Shown: piece by piece, positions 17,447 to 26,149 of the stretch
How the letters are laid out: each line of letters starts with the position of its first letter
Numbering within the stretch: the stretch's first letter is position 1
NCBI RefSeq assembly: GCF_020873895.1
Contig: NZ_JAHWGT010000013.1
Coordinates: 124,001 to 188,000, forward strand
Length of the DNA: 64,000 nucleotides
From: Streptomyces sp. DH12
Lineage (GTDB): Bacteria > Actinomycetota > Actinomycetes > Streptomycetales > Streptomycetaceae
Direction of reading: 5' to 3'
Notes under the pieces: model-generated
The model's input: only the letters and a program-made list of their open reading frames with translations
Told to the model about the DNA's origin: nothing
Databases searched by the model: none
Translations under genes and position numbers: made by a program

Positions 17447-18712
17447 GTGGGGCGGGACGGCGAGGACGGCGGGGACGGCGGGGACACCGCGACCGGCGGG
17501 GAGCAGGGGTCCCGCGGCGGTTCGGGGGCCGCGGCCGCCGTGAGCGTGGCGCTGATCACCGTGCTCACCTCCCTGCCCCTGTTCCTGGTGGGCGCCACGA
17601 GCACGCTGGTCAACCGCGAATTGGGCTGGGACGCCGGCGACACCGGGCTGCTCCTCGCCGCGTACTGGCTGTCGTCCCTCTCCGGCGCCTACCTGAGCCG
17701 GCGGGTCGACACACCGGTGTCGGCCGAGACGACGGTCGGCTCGGCGGCGCTCGTCACCGCCGTCGGCCTGTCGGTGGCGGCCTGGTGCGGCGGCTGGGGG
17801 CTCGCGCTGGGCACCGCGCTCGGCGGGCTGGTCTACGGCTACACCCAGCCGCACACCAACTCCCTGCTCATGCAGCGCTGCCCGCCGTCCGCGCAGGGGT
17901 TCGCCTTCGGCCTGAAGCAGGCGGCGGTCCCGGCGTCGACGCTGGTCGGCAGCCTGGCCGTGCCGGCACTGGCCGTACCGTTCGGCTGGCGGGCCGTCTT
18001 CACCGCCGCGGCGGTCGTGTGCGTGGCCTACGCGCTGCCCGGCCTCGTCGTGCGCCGCCGCGGGCCCGGCGGGCGGCGCGGGCCCGCGACCCCGGCGCCG
18101 CCGCTGCGGTTGAACGCCCACCTGGTCGGGCTGGCCGTCGCCGGACTGTGCGGGGCGATGGTGGGCAACGCCCTCGGCGGCTTCCTCATCGCCTCCGGCG
18201 TCCACGAGGGCATGGCGCTGACCTGGGCGAGCCTCCTCGCCGCCGCCGGGTCCACGACCAACATCGCGGTCCGCCTGCTGGCCGGGATCGTCGTGGACCG
18301 GGGCCGGTACGCGCCGCGCGCCCTGCTGTGGCAGCTGTACCTGGCGGGCGCCGTCGGCACGCTGCTGCTGGCGGTCGGCGGCGGCCCGTGGGTGATGACG
18401 GCCGGCGGGCTGCTGGCGTTCGGCGGCGGCTGGGGGTGGGCGGGGCTCCTGCACTACGTCGCGGGGGCCGCGTTCCCCGGGCGGGCGGCGCGGGCGACGG
18501 CGGTGACGCAGATGGGCGTCTCGCTGGGCGGCGCCACCGGCCCGACGCTCTTCGGACTGCTCGTCGACCACGCCGGGTGGCCCGCCGCCTGGCTGATGCT
18601 CACCGCCGTCGGCACCGTCGCCGCGGTCGTCGTCCGCCTGCTGCGCGAGCCGCCCGACACCGCGGCCCCGGCCGCGGCGGCGGCCCCCTCGACCACGCAC
18701 ACCAGGAAGTGA
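17447..18712 (+). CDS. MFS transporter, first gene of the cluster operon
   Basis: About 421 residues with roughly twelve hydrophobic segments and the MFS layout: N-terminal VALITVLTSLPLFLVGATS, a conserved loop near YWLSSLSGAYLSRR, GFAFGLKQAAVPAST in the middle, and a second half starting LNAHLVGLAVAGLCG. It resembles CynX/efflux-type permeases; the substrate is unknown, but export of the cluster product is plausible. The GTG at 17447 follows AAAGGGG; a GTG at 17411 in the same frame is an alternative. The next gene begins 10 bp after its stop. Confidence 0.88.
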   Translation: MGRDGEDGGDGGDTATGGEQGSRGGSGAAAAVSVALITVLTSLPLFLVGATSTLVNRELGWDAGDTGLLLAAYWLSSLSGAYLSRRVDTPVSAETTVGSAALVTAVGLSVAAWCGGWGLALGTALGGLVYGYTQPHTNSLLMQRCPPSAQGFAFGLKQAAVPASTLVGSLAVPALAVPFGWRAVFTAAAVVCVAYALPGLVVRRRGPGGRRGPATPAPPLRLNAHLVGLAVAGLCGAMVGNALGGFLIASGVHEGMALTWASLLAAAGSTTNIAVRLLAGIVVDRGRYAPRALLWQLYLAGAVGTLLLAVGGGPWVMTAGGLLAFGGGWGWAGLLHYVAGAAFPGRAARATAVTQMGVSLGGATGPTLFGLLVDHAGWPAAWLMLTAVGTVAAVVVRLLREPPDTAAPAAAAAPSTTHTRK

Positions 18713-18721
18713 GGCACCGTC

Positions 18722-20320
18722 ATGACCTCCACCGCTCCCGAGACGTCCCCCGCCGCGCCCCCGTCCGCACCCGCGGCGACACCGACCCGCTTCGTGACCA
18801 GCCGGCGCGAGCGGTCCCTGCGCGACCTCACCACCGAGCAGCGCAGGAGCCAGATATCCGACGGGCACCGGCTCATCCGCGCGGCCCGCGCGCGGCCCTT
18901 CCAGCTGTACACGGCGCGGCGGCACGCCACCCGGGCGGTGACCCTCGACGCCGAGGAGTGGATGGCGGGCGTCCTCCCGGCGATGCGCGCCGCCGTGAGC
19001 CGCACCGCGTCGGCGCGCCTCGACACGGCCCTGGCGCGGGCGCGCAAGCGGATGAACGAGTACGGGGTGAAACGCGTCGGCTCGGCGGAGGCCGTGGCCG
19101 AGGCGCTGTCGGACACCAAGTGGTTCCGCACCCGGCGCGAGCACGTGGGGCGGGCGGAGCTGCGCGACCGGGTCGCCGACGCCCTGGCCCACGGCGAGCC
19201 GGTGGAGCTGGTCCTCCCCCTCTTCTCCCGCAAGCCCTTCTCCCCGGTCAAGAACCGCGGCGTCGCGCCCGACACCGCGGAGCTGCACGCGCTGGCGCGG
19301 TGCGCGGCGCTCGCCCACACCGTGGCGGCCCTCTCCCCCACGGGGTGCCGCTTCACCGTCGTCGCCGACGGCCGCAAGTACAACCGGGCCTGCCGCACGC
19401 CCGACGCCGTCGTGGAGGCGTACCAGGACGGCCTGCGCCGGTGGGTGCGCGAGCTCGACGCCGAGGAGGTGCTGCGCGTCACGGACTACGAGGAGTGGGT
19501 CGCCCGCGGCCTCGGCCCCGGTGACCTGCGGGAGCGCGAGGAGTACTACCTCCGGCAGGCGGCCGCCCTGCACGAGCGCCACGGGCGGCGGTTCTCCCCG
19601 GCCACCCCGCGCGACAGCCTCGCGCGGCTGGCCGACGGGGACGACACCGGGCGGCAGCTGGCGCACACCTTCTGGTCGATCGCCACGTCCGTGCGGTACA
19701 CGGCGCTCGGCACCGGCCACGCCGGCCTGCCGGACGGCCCCTGCTACACCGACGCGTACCAGGAGGCGTACGCGCACTACGTCGCGCACCTGGGGCGGCC
19801 GCTGACGGGGACGGGCGCGGGGGCCGGCGCGGGCGGGCAGCGGCCCGCCGCGCCGTACGGGCGGACCGCGGCCGACCCAGGACTCCACCACGCCCTGCGG
19901 GAGGAGGCGTGGCGGGCCGCCTGCCGCTACGTGGCGATCTCGCTCACCGACCGGGACCTCGACCTGGTGCGGGAGACGGCCCCCCGCGCGGTCAAGCTGA
20001 CCATCCACGGGAAGCCCGGTGAGCTGCACTTCACGACGGCGGCATCGCGCGACGCGAACATGACGGCGCAGCACTCGACGGGCGGTTACGCTCTGCTGGA
20101 CGGTCGAGCCAGGCCCACCTTCCGCTACCGCGTCGAGCGGGAGGCCGCCGGGGAGACGCCGGTTCTGCTCCACGGCGCGGCCGACCGCGCCGAGCGCGAG
20201 CCGCACTTCCTGCCGCTGGCCCGACTGGAGCGCACACAGCAGCCCGTCGCCTACGTGGACGACCCGGCGCCGCTGCTCGACGGTACCTTTCCGCACCTTC
20301 TGGAGGCCCTGGAACTATGA
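18722..20320 (+). CDS. PvcA/DIT1-family (isonitrile synthase-like) protein 1
   Basis: 532 residues. The central part (about 155-245) matches the DIT1/PvcA family pattern: GEPVELVLPLFSRKPFSP, then APDTAELHALARC, FTVVADGRKYN and AYQDGLRRW. The C-terminal part repeats the family's CRYVAIS...VKLTIHGKPGELHF element near 400-437. PvcA and IsnA members convert an amino acid and ribulose 5-phosphate to an isonitrile, while yeast Dit1 makes a formyl-tyrosine derivative. This protein is longer than the usual ~330 residues, with a ~150-residue N-terminal extension. Its C-terminus overlaps the next gene by 4 bp. Family membership is clear; the reaction is inferred. Confidence 0.8.
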   Translation: MTSTAPETSPAAPPSAPAATPTRFVTSRRERSLRDLTTEQRRSQISDGHRLIRAARARPFQLYTARRHATRAVTLDAEEWMAGVLPAMRAAVSRTASARLDTALARARKRMNEYGVKRVGSAEAVAEALSDTKWFRTRREHVGRAELRDRVADALAHGEPVELVLPLFSRKPFSPVKNRGVAPDTAELHALARCAALAHTVAALSPTGCRFTVVADGRKYNRACRTPDAVVEAYQDGLRRWVRELDAEEVLRVTDYEEWVARGLGPGDLREREEYYLRQAAALHERHGRRFSPATPRDSLARLADGDDTGRQLAHTFWSIATSVRYTALGTGHAGLPDGPCYTDAYQEAYAHYVAHLGRPLTGTGAGAGAGGQRPAAPYGRTAADPGLHHALREEAWRAACRYVAISLTDRDLDLVRETAPRAVKLTIHGKPGELHFTTAASRDANMTAQHSTGGYALLDGRARPTFRYRVEREAAGETPVLLHGAADRAEREPHFLPLARLERTQQPVAYVDDPAPLLDGTFPHLLEALEL

Positions 20321-21846
20321 CGACCACCGCGACCTCTTCCCCCCGGCCCGGCCGGATAGTCAGCGGCAGTGGACTGCCCGCCCTGCTCAGGGAGAGCCCC
20401 GACGCCGTCCCCTTCACCCCGCGGACCCCGGACCCCGCCTGCGTCCTGACGGTGGGTCGACTGCGGGAGGAGCTGGTGCCGCGCTGGCGCGAGGGGGTGG
20501 AGCGGCAGGCCAGGGCGATGGTCCGGCGCTCCCGGAGCACCCTGGAGGTGCTCACCGGGGAGACCCTGTACGACCGGCTCGACGACCCGGCGCACCGGCG
20601 GGCCGCCCTGGTCGCCGAGCTGTTCCGCAACCACCAGGTCAGCGCCAACGCGGGCCGCCTGGACACCCGGGCGCTCCAGCGCCGTGTGGTGGAGGCGCTC
20701 GCCGAGTCGGAGCCGCTGCGCTTCGAACTCGCCTGGGGCCAGGCCAAGCGCTCGGTCGGCGGGTTGAAGACGCACGGGCAGTGGGCCGACCTCGCCGAGG
20801 TGTACGCGGTGGGCCGGGTGCTGGCGCTCGTGCTGGCCGCCCGGGAGCTGGCCGAGGACGACCGGATCGGCATGACGGTGTACTCCGGCGGCAACCGGTT
20901 CGCGAAGGCCCTGTACGCCCGGCCGCAGGCGTTCGCGGAGTACGACGCGCAGCGGCAGCGCATCGCCGCGGCCCTGGTGGGGCCGGGCGTGGCGGAGTTC
21001 CTGGACTACGCGGCGGTGATGCGGTCGGACGCGGCGGAGGACGCGCGGCACGAGGAGCGGGTGGCCCGCCACCTCGCCGCGCTCACCGACGAGGACGTCG
21101 CCGGGCAGATGCCGGTGATGCTCTTCAACGTCGACTGGCCGCAGGTGCTGCCGCTGGCCGCCGGCGGCGAGGCGCCGCACGGCGTGCCGATGGCCCCGCA
21201 CGTCGCCGAGTGGCTGCGGGAGGCGCCGGACGAGCGGGTTCCGCTGCTCGTGCGGGCCGCGGTGACCTGCGCGGTCTCGCCCGCCGCCCAGGCCCGCTGG
21301 CTGGAGGTGTTCGGGGACCGGCCGGAGGTACTGGAGGACGCCGTCGCGTTCGTCCTCGCGGTGGGGCGGGCCGCGGCCGCCCGGTACACGGCCATCGCGC
21401 GGGCCGACCGCGACGCGCCCGGCCGGACCGCCGGTCCGCACACGGTGCGGCTGACCGTGCACGAGAAGACGGACCGGCCGGAGGTGCCGGCGGTGCTGAC
21501 CCTCGGTGTCCGGGGCGGCGCCCAGCTCTCGCAGCACGTGATCGCCCGGGTCGCCCCGGACGCGCCCGTCGCGTTCGCCTCGGTGGCGGAGACGCAGGTG
21601 CGGTCGCCCGAGGCCGCACCGGTCCTCCTCACCGACACCGCCGGCACCACCGCCGGCACCGCCGACAACGCCACCACCGGCACCACGGCCTCCACGGCCT
21701 CCACGGCCCCCGCCGGAGCGGACGCGGCCACCGCGGACCTCTTCGACTGGCTCGTCCGCGAGGACCTGCCGCTGTGCTACGCCTCCGGGCCCGAGCAGGG
21801 CGTCCTGCGGGCGCTGGCCCAGGTCCTCGACCCCGACCACGGATGA
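20317..21846 (+). CDS. Divergent PvcA/DIT1-like protein 2
   Basis: 509 residues, translationally coupled (ATGA overlap) to protein 1 and alignable to it. SEPLRFELAWGQAKRSVG stands where protein 1 has GEPVELVLPLFSRKPFSP, MTVYSGGNRFAKAL matches FTVVADGRKYNRAC, and ARYTAIA...HTVRLTVHE matches CRYVAIS...RAVKLTIHG. The substrate-pocket segment typical of PvcA (FPxKSPN-like) is lost, so it may be a non-catalytic partner or use a different substrate. The C-terminus carries a Thr/Ala-rich tandem stretch before a final helical segment. It was likely formed by an old tandem duplication of protein 1. Confidence 0.72.
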   Translation: MTTTATSSPRPGRIVSGSGLPALLRESPDAVPFTPRTPDPACVLTVGRLREELVPRWREGVERQARAMVRRSRSTLEVLTGETLYDRLDDPAHRRAALVAELFRNHQVSANAGRLDTRALQRRVVEALAESEPLRFELAWGQAKRSVGGLKTHGQWADLAEVYAVGRVLALVLAARELAEDDRIGMTVYSGGNRFAKALYARPQAFAEYDAQRQRIAAALVGPGVAEFLDYAAVMRSDAAEDARHEERVARHLAALTDEDVAGQMPVMLFNVDWPQVLPLAAGGEAPHGVPMAPHVAEWLREAPDERVPLLVRAAVTCAVSPAAQARWLEVFGDRPEVLEDAVAFVLAVGRAAAARYTAIARADRDAPGRTAGPHTVRLTVHEKTDRPEVPAVLTLGVRGGAQLSQHVIARVAPDAPVAFASVAETQVRSPEAAPVLLTDTAGTTAGTADNATTGTTASTASTAPAGADAATADLFDWLVREDLPLCYASGPEQGVLRALAQVLDPDHG

Positions 21847-23171
21847 GCGCCATGACACTGAGCACCACCAGCCCCGCCCGCCTCGCCGAGCTGCGGGAGG
21901 AGACCCGGGCCGCGTACGACGCCCTCGTGGCCCGCGGGCTCGCCCTCGACCTCACCCGGGGCAAGCCGTCCCCCGCCCAGCTGGACCTCTCCACCCCGAT
22001 GCTCGACCTGGGCGGGGCCGACCTCGGCCCGGCCGGCGCGGGCGCCGACCACCGCAACTACGGCGGCCTGACGGGCCTCGTGGAGCTGCGCCGGATCTTC
22101 GCCGACGCCCTGCGCGTCCCCGTCGACCAGCTCCTCGCCCTCGGCAACTCCAGCCTCGCGCTGATGCACGACACGCTGGTGCACGCGGCGCTCTTCGGCG
22201 TCCCCGGCTCCAAGCGGCCCTGGTCGGCGGGGCGGACGGCGGTGCTCTGCCCGGTGCCGGGGTACGACCGCCACTTCACGCTCTGCGAGAAGCTCGGGTT
22301 CGAGATGATCCCCGTCGCGATGCGCGACGACGGACCGGACATGGACGAGGTCGAGCGGATCGCCGCCGCCGACCCCGAGGTGCGCGCCATCTGGTGCGTG
22401 CCCACCCACTCCAACCCCACGGGCGCCGTCTACGGGGAGGAGACGGCGCGCCGGCTGGCCGCGCTCGACGCCGCGGCGCCGGACTTCCGGATCCTGTGGG
22501 ACGACGCGTACGCGGTGCACCACCTCACCGACGAGCCCGCGCGGGCGCCCGACGTCCTCGCCCTGTGCGCGGAGCACGGCCACCCGGACCGGCCGCTGGT
22601 CTACGGCTCCACCTCGAAGATCACCTTCGCGGGGGCGGGCGTGGCGTTCTTCGGGGCCTCCCGCGCGAACGTGGACTGGCTCACCGGCCACCTCGCCGCG
22701 CGGACCATCGGCCCGGACAAGCTCAACCAGCTGCGACACGCGCTGTTCCTGCGCGACGCCGACGGACTGCGCGCCCACATGGACGCCCACCGCGCCCTGC
22801 TGCGCCCCCGCTTCGACCTGGTGGAGCGGGTGCTGCGGACGCGCCTCGGCGGCCTGGGGGTGGCCGACTGGAAGCGGCCGCGCGGCGGGTACTTCGTCAG
22901 CCTGGACGTACCGGACGGGTGCGCGCGGCGCACGGTCGAGCTGGCCGCCGGCGCGGGCATCCGGCTGACGCCGGCGGGCGCGACCTTCCCGTACGGCACC
23001 GATCCCCGCGACCGGAACATCCGGATCGCGCCGACCTACCCCGCCCCGGACGAGCTGGAGCAGGCGATGGAGGGCCTCACCGTCTGCGTGCTGCTGGCCG
23101 CGCTCGAACAGCGCGCGGCGGCGCCGTCCAGGATCGTCCACGAAGACGAGCACGTCCCGCCCCCGGCGTGA
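21843..23171 (+). CDS. Class Ic aspartate-type aminotransferase (PLP fold type I)
   Basis: 442 residues of the Asp_aminotransf (PF12897-like) group. It has the N-terminal LDLTRGKPSPAQLDLS motif, NYGGLTG, the PLP-stacking region VPGYDRHFTLCEKLGF, the ASN motif THSNPTGA, DDAYAVHHL, and the Schiff-base Lys 259 in YGSTSKITFAGAGVAFF. The C-terminal carboxylate-binding Arg is in DRNIRIAPTYP. The family transfers amino groups between dicarboxylic amino acids and 2-oxo acids; the true substrate in this cluster is unknown. The start is ATG 21843, overlapping the upstream stop (ATGA); ATG 21852 is possible. About 25 residues extend past the family end. Confidence 0.9.
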   Translation: MSAMTLSTTSPARLAELREETRAAYDALVARGLALDLTRGKPSPAQLDLSTPMLDLGGADLGPAGAGADHRNYGGLTGLVELRRIFADALRVPVDQLLALGNSSLALMHDTLVHAALFGVPGSKRPWSAGRTAVLCPVPGYDRHFTLCEKLGFEMIPVAMRDDGPDMDEVERIAAADPEVRAIWCVPTHSNPTGAVYGEETARRLAALDAAAPDFRILWDDAYAVHHLTDEPARAPDVLALCAEHGHPDRPLVYGSTSKITFAGAGVAFFGASRANVDWLTGHLAARTIGPDKLNQLRHALFLRDADGLRAHMDAHRALLRPRFDLVERVLRTRLGGLGVADWKRPRGGYFVSLDVPDGCARRTVELAAGAGIRLTPAGATFPYGTDPRDRNIRIAPTYPAPDELEQAMEGLTVCVLLAALEQRAAAPSRIVHEDEHVPPPA

Positions 23172-23212
23172 TGCTGGGGAACGGCCCAGTCGACCGACAA
23201 AGGAGTGCCGAG

Positions 23213-23929
23213 ATGCTGATGGAACGTCAGGAATTCCGCGACCAGCTCGAGAAGACGCTGCACGAGAAGCTCACCCTGAACCACCCGATGTTCGACATCC
23301 TCTTCGACGCCGAGAAGAGCGAGCTGCACACGCTGCAGAAGGTGGCGCTCCAGGGCTACCAGCTCACCAAGCACTTCCTGGACTACATAGAGACGCTCTT
23401 CTACTTCTGCCCGAAGGAGGGCCGCCACAAGCGCCGCCTGCTCTTCAACCTCTACGAGGAGGAGACGGGCCGGATCTCGAAGACGAAGAACCACGTCGAG
23501 CTGATGCAGGACTTCATCCGCGCCATCGGCATCGACGACGAGACCCGGGACGCCGAGACGGCCCTGCCGAACACGCAGGAGCTGATCGACTACCGCATGA
23601 AGGCGTGCAAGAACCCGGAGACGTACCACATCGGCGCCGCCGCGGTGATGATCGCCAGCGAGGGCCAGAACCTGGAGACGCGCGGCGCCGAGGCCCGCGA
23701 CAGCATCTTCAAGCGGGTGTACGGCCTGAAGGACGAGGACCTGCTGTTCTTCTCCGTGCACCAGGCGGAGGACGTCCACCACGTCCGCCACGGCCTGGAC
23801 CTGGTCTCCGACATCTGCACCACGGAGAAGATGCAGGAGGAGGCGCTGTACGCCGTCTCCCACACCTGCGACCTCTTCTACAACATGTACGAGGGCGTCT
23901 ACCAGGAGTACAAGGCCGGCCGGCTCTGA
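23213..23929 (+). CDS. Haem-oxygenase-like diiron oxidase (HDO; TenA/CADD fold)
   Basis: A 238-residue all-helical protein with the likely diiron ligand set of HDO enzymes: Glu in YEEETGR (82-84), His 94 in NHVELM, Glu 150 in MIASEGQN, and H183xxxD187xxH190 in SVHQAEDVHHV. The HxxxDxxH helix is the hallmark shared with CADD and SznF and separates these from true haem oxygenases. Family reactions include N-oxygenation, oxidative C-C cleavage (UndA, BesC) and desaturation of amino-acid substrates. The start follows AAAGGAG by 7 bases. Unusually Lys/Glu-rich for the region. It is the probable oxidative step of the cluster. Confidence 0.85.
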   Translation: MLMERQEFRDQLEKTLHEKLTLNHPMFDILFDAEKSELHTLQKVALQGYQLTKHFLDYIETLFYFCPKEGRHKRRLLFNLYEEETGRISKTKNHVELMQDFIRAIGIDDETRDAETALPNTQELIDYRMKACKNPETYHIGAAAVMIASEGQNLETRGAEARDSIFKRVYGLKDEDLLFFSVHQAEDVHHVRHGLDLVSDICTTEKMQEEALYAVSHTCDLFYNMYEGVYQEYKAGRL

Positions 23930-23952
23930 CCGCGGACGACACAGGAGCAGGG

Positions 23953-25158
23953 ATGCCCGTGAAACAGCCGCCCGGGTCGTACTCCCTCGCCACGCACGCC
24001 GTGCGCGCGGGCCAGTACCAGGACCTGTCGGATCTCCACAGCGAGGGGCTCGCCCTCACGGCGAGCTACGTGTTCGCGGACGCCGAGGACGCCGCCGAGA
24101 AGTTCGCCGGCCGCCGGCCCGGGAACGTCTACATCCGGTTCAGCAACCCGACCACGGCCGCCTTCGAGGAGCGGATCGCGGCCATGGAGGGCGCCGACGC
24201 GGCGGTCGCGGTCGGCTCGGGGATGGCGGCGTACACGGCCGTGGCGCTCGGGCTGCTCTCGGCCGGCGACCACGTGGTCCTCGGCGACGGGATGTTCGGC
24301 ACGACGCCCAGGTTCTTCCGCACCTACATGGAGAAGTTCGGGGTGTCCGTGTCCGTCGCGGACGTCCGGGACCTCGACCAGTGGCGGGACGCGGTCCGGG
24401 AGAACACGGCCATGTTCGTGCTGGAGACCCCGACCAACCCGATGATGCACGTCGCCGACCTGCGCGCGCTCTCCGCCCTGGCGGCCGAGCGGGACATCGT
24501 GCTGGTCGTCGACAACACCCTGTGCACGCCGGTCCTGCAGAATCCGCTGGCGCTCGGCGCCGACCTCGTCATCCACTCCGCCGCGAAGTACATCGACGGC
24601 CAGGGGCGGTGCGGGGGCGGCGTCGTCGCCGGGCGGGCGGACCTGCTCAAGCCGGTGTCGGAGGTGCTGCGCACCGCCGGCCCCAGCCCCAGCGCCTTCA
24701 ACTCGTGGGTCTTCCTGAAGTCGCTGGAGACGCTGCCCATCCGGATGCGGGAGCACTCGCGCAACGCGACGCTCCTCGCACAGTGGCTGGAGCGGCACCC
24801 GGCGGTGGAGGAGGTCTTCTACACCGGCCTGGAGAAGCACCCGCAGCGGGAGCTGGTCGACGCCCAGCAGTCCGGCCACGGCGGTCTGCTGAGCTTCACC
24901 GTGCGCGGCGACCAGGGGGACGCGTGGAACGTGGTCGACAACCTGTCGCTCATCTCCCTCACGACGAACATCGGCGACACCAAGTCGATGGTCACCCACC
25001 CCGCGTCGACGACGCACGGCCGGATGTCGCTCTTCGAGAAGGAGCGCGCCGGCATCGCCCCCAACCTGCTGCGGATCTCGGTCGGCCTGGAGGACGTCTC
25101 CGACCTGATGGCCGACCTGGACCAGGCGCTGCGCGCCGTCGACGCCCGGTCGTCGTGA
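23953..25158 (+). CDS. MetZ-like O-succinylhomoserine sulfhydrylase (Cys/Met metabolism PLP enzyme)
   Basis: 401 residues of the Cys/Met-metabolism PLP family. YIRFSNPTTAAFEERIAAM, the SGMAAYTAVAL phosphate-binding loop, ETPTNPMM, VVDNTLCTP and Lys 212 in HSAAKYIDGQGRCGGG are canonical, and the C-terminal THPASTTHGRM motif is intact. MetZ catalyses gamma-replacement on O-succinylhomoserine, normally with sulfide. Beside a MetA-like acyltransferase, an HDO and PvcA-like genes, it may join another nucleophile to the homoserine C4. It begins 23 bp after the HDO gene with AGGAGCAGGG as ribosome site. Confidence 0.92.
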   Translation: MPVKQPPGSYSLATHAVRAGQYQDLSDLHSEGLALTASYVFADAEDAAEKFAGRRPGNVYIRFSNPTTAAFEERIAAMEGADAAVAVGSGMAAYTAVALGLLSAGDHVVLGDGMFGTTPRFFRTYMEKFGVSVSVADVRDLDQWRDAVRENTAMFVLETPTNPMMHVADLRALSALAAERDIVLVVDNTLCTPVLQNPLALGADLVIHSAAKYIDGQGRCGGGVVAGRADLLKPVSEVLRTAGPSPSAFNSWVFLKSLETLPIRMREHSRNATLLAQWLERHPAVEEVFYTGLEKHPQRELVDAQQSGHGGLLSFTVRGDQGDAWNVVDNLSLISLTTNIGDTKSMVTHPASTTHGRMSLFEKERAGIAPNLLRISVGLEDVSDLMADLDQALRAVDARSS

Positions 25159-25186
25159 CATGAACGTGAAGCCGAACGGGGGCACC

Positions 25187-26149
25187 ATGACCGACACACC
25201 CGACGTGACCGACGGCTTACTGCGGATCGGGATCGTCGACCTCTTCTCACCCGCCCCGGAGAGCTGGGCGCGGTACATGTTCGCCACCGCCGTGGAGAGC
25301 GCGGCCGGCCGGCTCGGCCTGCCCGTGGAAGTCACGGCGTACGGCGCGGACATGACCCGCCCGACGGCGGAGTGCGGGATCGCGTGGGAGGACCTGCCGT
25401 CGCTGGACGGGCTGATCGTCACGGGGGGCGAGCCGCGCTACCGCGCGGTGGAGGCCGAACCGGCCCTCGCCGTGGTCGACCGGATCCTGGCGGAGACGGC
25501 CGGGGCGGTCGCGTCGACGGTGTACTCCTGCCAGTCGGCGCACGCGGCCCTGCACCTGCTGCACGGGTTGAGCCGCAGCCGGCTGCCGCACAAGCGGCAG
25601 GGCGTCTACCCCCACCGCGTGCGCGCCCGCGGTCCGCTCACGGCCGGCCTGCCGGACACCGTGCGCGTGCCGCACTCGCGGTGGAACACCATGCCGACCG
25701 AGGAGCTGCGGCGCGTGGGCGTCACCGTCGCGCTGGAGACCGAGGACGGCGCCTGGTCCCTGGCGACCGGCGAGGACGGGCTGCGGCACGTCTTCTGCCA
25801 GGGCCACCCCGAGTACCTGCGGGAGACGCTGCTGAGCGAGTACCGGCGCGACCTGCGCCGGTACGCCGGCGGCGAGGCCGACCACGTGCCGGACCTGCCG
25901 CAGGGCTACCTGACGGCGGACGCGCGGGACACGCTCCTCGCGTACGCCGAGAAGCTCCGGGAGCAGCGCGATCCCGAGCTGCTCAAGAGCTTCCCCGACC
26001 GGGCCGCCGCCGAGGGGATCGAGGACGGCTGGCTGGCGGACTCACGGGCCTTCTTCACCGACTGGGTGCGGGCCCTGGACCTTTCGAGAGAGCGGAGTGG
26101 GCAGCAGCGTGTTGACATGGCACTGGCCCGTCGACGTACGGGCGCATGA
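25187..26149 (+). CDS. MetA-like homoserine O-acyltransferase (class I glutamine amidotransferase fold)
   Basis: 320 residues of the MetA/HTS family. The likely nucleophile is Cys 115 (YSCQSAHAALHLLHG) and the His207-x-Glu209 pair is in QGHPEYL, as in homoserine O-succinyltransferase; HSRWNTM matches the family HSRYxEV region. It should acylate the homoserine hydroxyl from succinyl- or acetyl-CoA, supplying the MetZ-like enzyme upstream. Codon 11 is TTA (25217-25219), requiring the bldA tRNA. The ATG at 25187 follows ACGGGGGCACC; an earlier ATG at 25160 lacks a ribosome site. The 3' end overlaps the GNAT gene by 53 bp. Confidence 0.87.
   Translation: MTDTPDVTDGLLRIGIVDLFSPAPESWARYMFATAVESAAGRLGLPVEVTAYGADMTRPTAECGIAWEDLPSLDGLIVTGGEPRYRAVEAEPALAVVDRILAETAGAVASTVYSCQSAHAALHLLHGLSRSRLPHKRQGVYPHRVRARGPLTAGLPDTVRVPHSRWNTMPTEELRRVGVTVALETEDGAWSLATGEDGLRHVFCQGHPEYLRETLLSEYRRDLRRYAGGEADHVPDLPQGYLTADARDTLLAYAEKLREQRDPELLKSFPDRAAAEGIEDGWLADSRAFFTDWVRALDLSRERSGQQRVDMALARRRTGA
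25217..25219 (+). promoter_or_regulatory. TTA (bldA-dependent) codon in the MetA-like gene
   Basis: The in-frame leucine codon TTA at position 11 gives MTDTPDVTDG-Leu. In Streptomyces TTA is read only by the developmentally regulated bldA tRNA, so full-length translation should be delayed to late growth. It remains early in the coding sequence even if the upstream ATG at 25160 is used. Confidence 0.8.

Noticed and set aside
17120-20296. A 1058-codon minus-strand open frame opposite the MFS and PvcA-like genes
   Set aside because: Low-complexity translation with no recognisable motif; the plus strand encodes clear membrane and enzyme families with good ribosome sites.
25160-25186. An upstream ATG for the MetA-like gene
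   Set aside because: It has no ribosome-binding sequence, whereas the ATG at 25187 follows GGGGGC and begins MTDTPD; the upstream start would add nine unconserved-looking residues.
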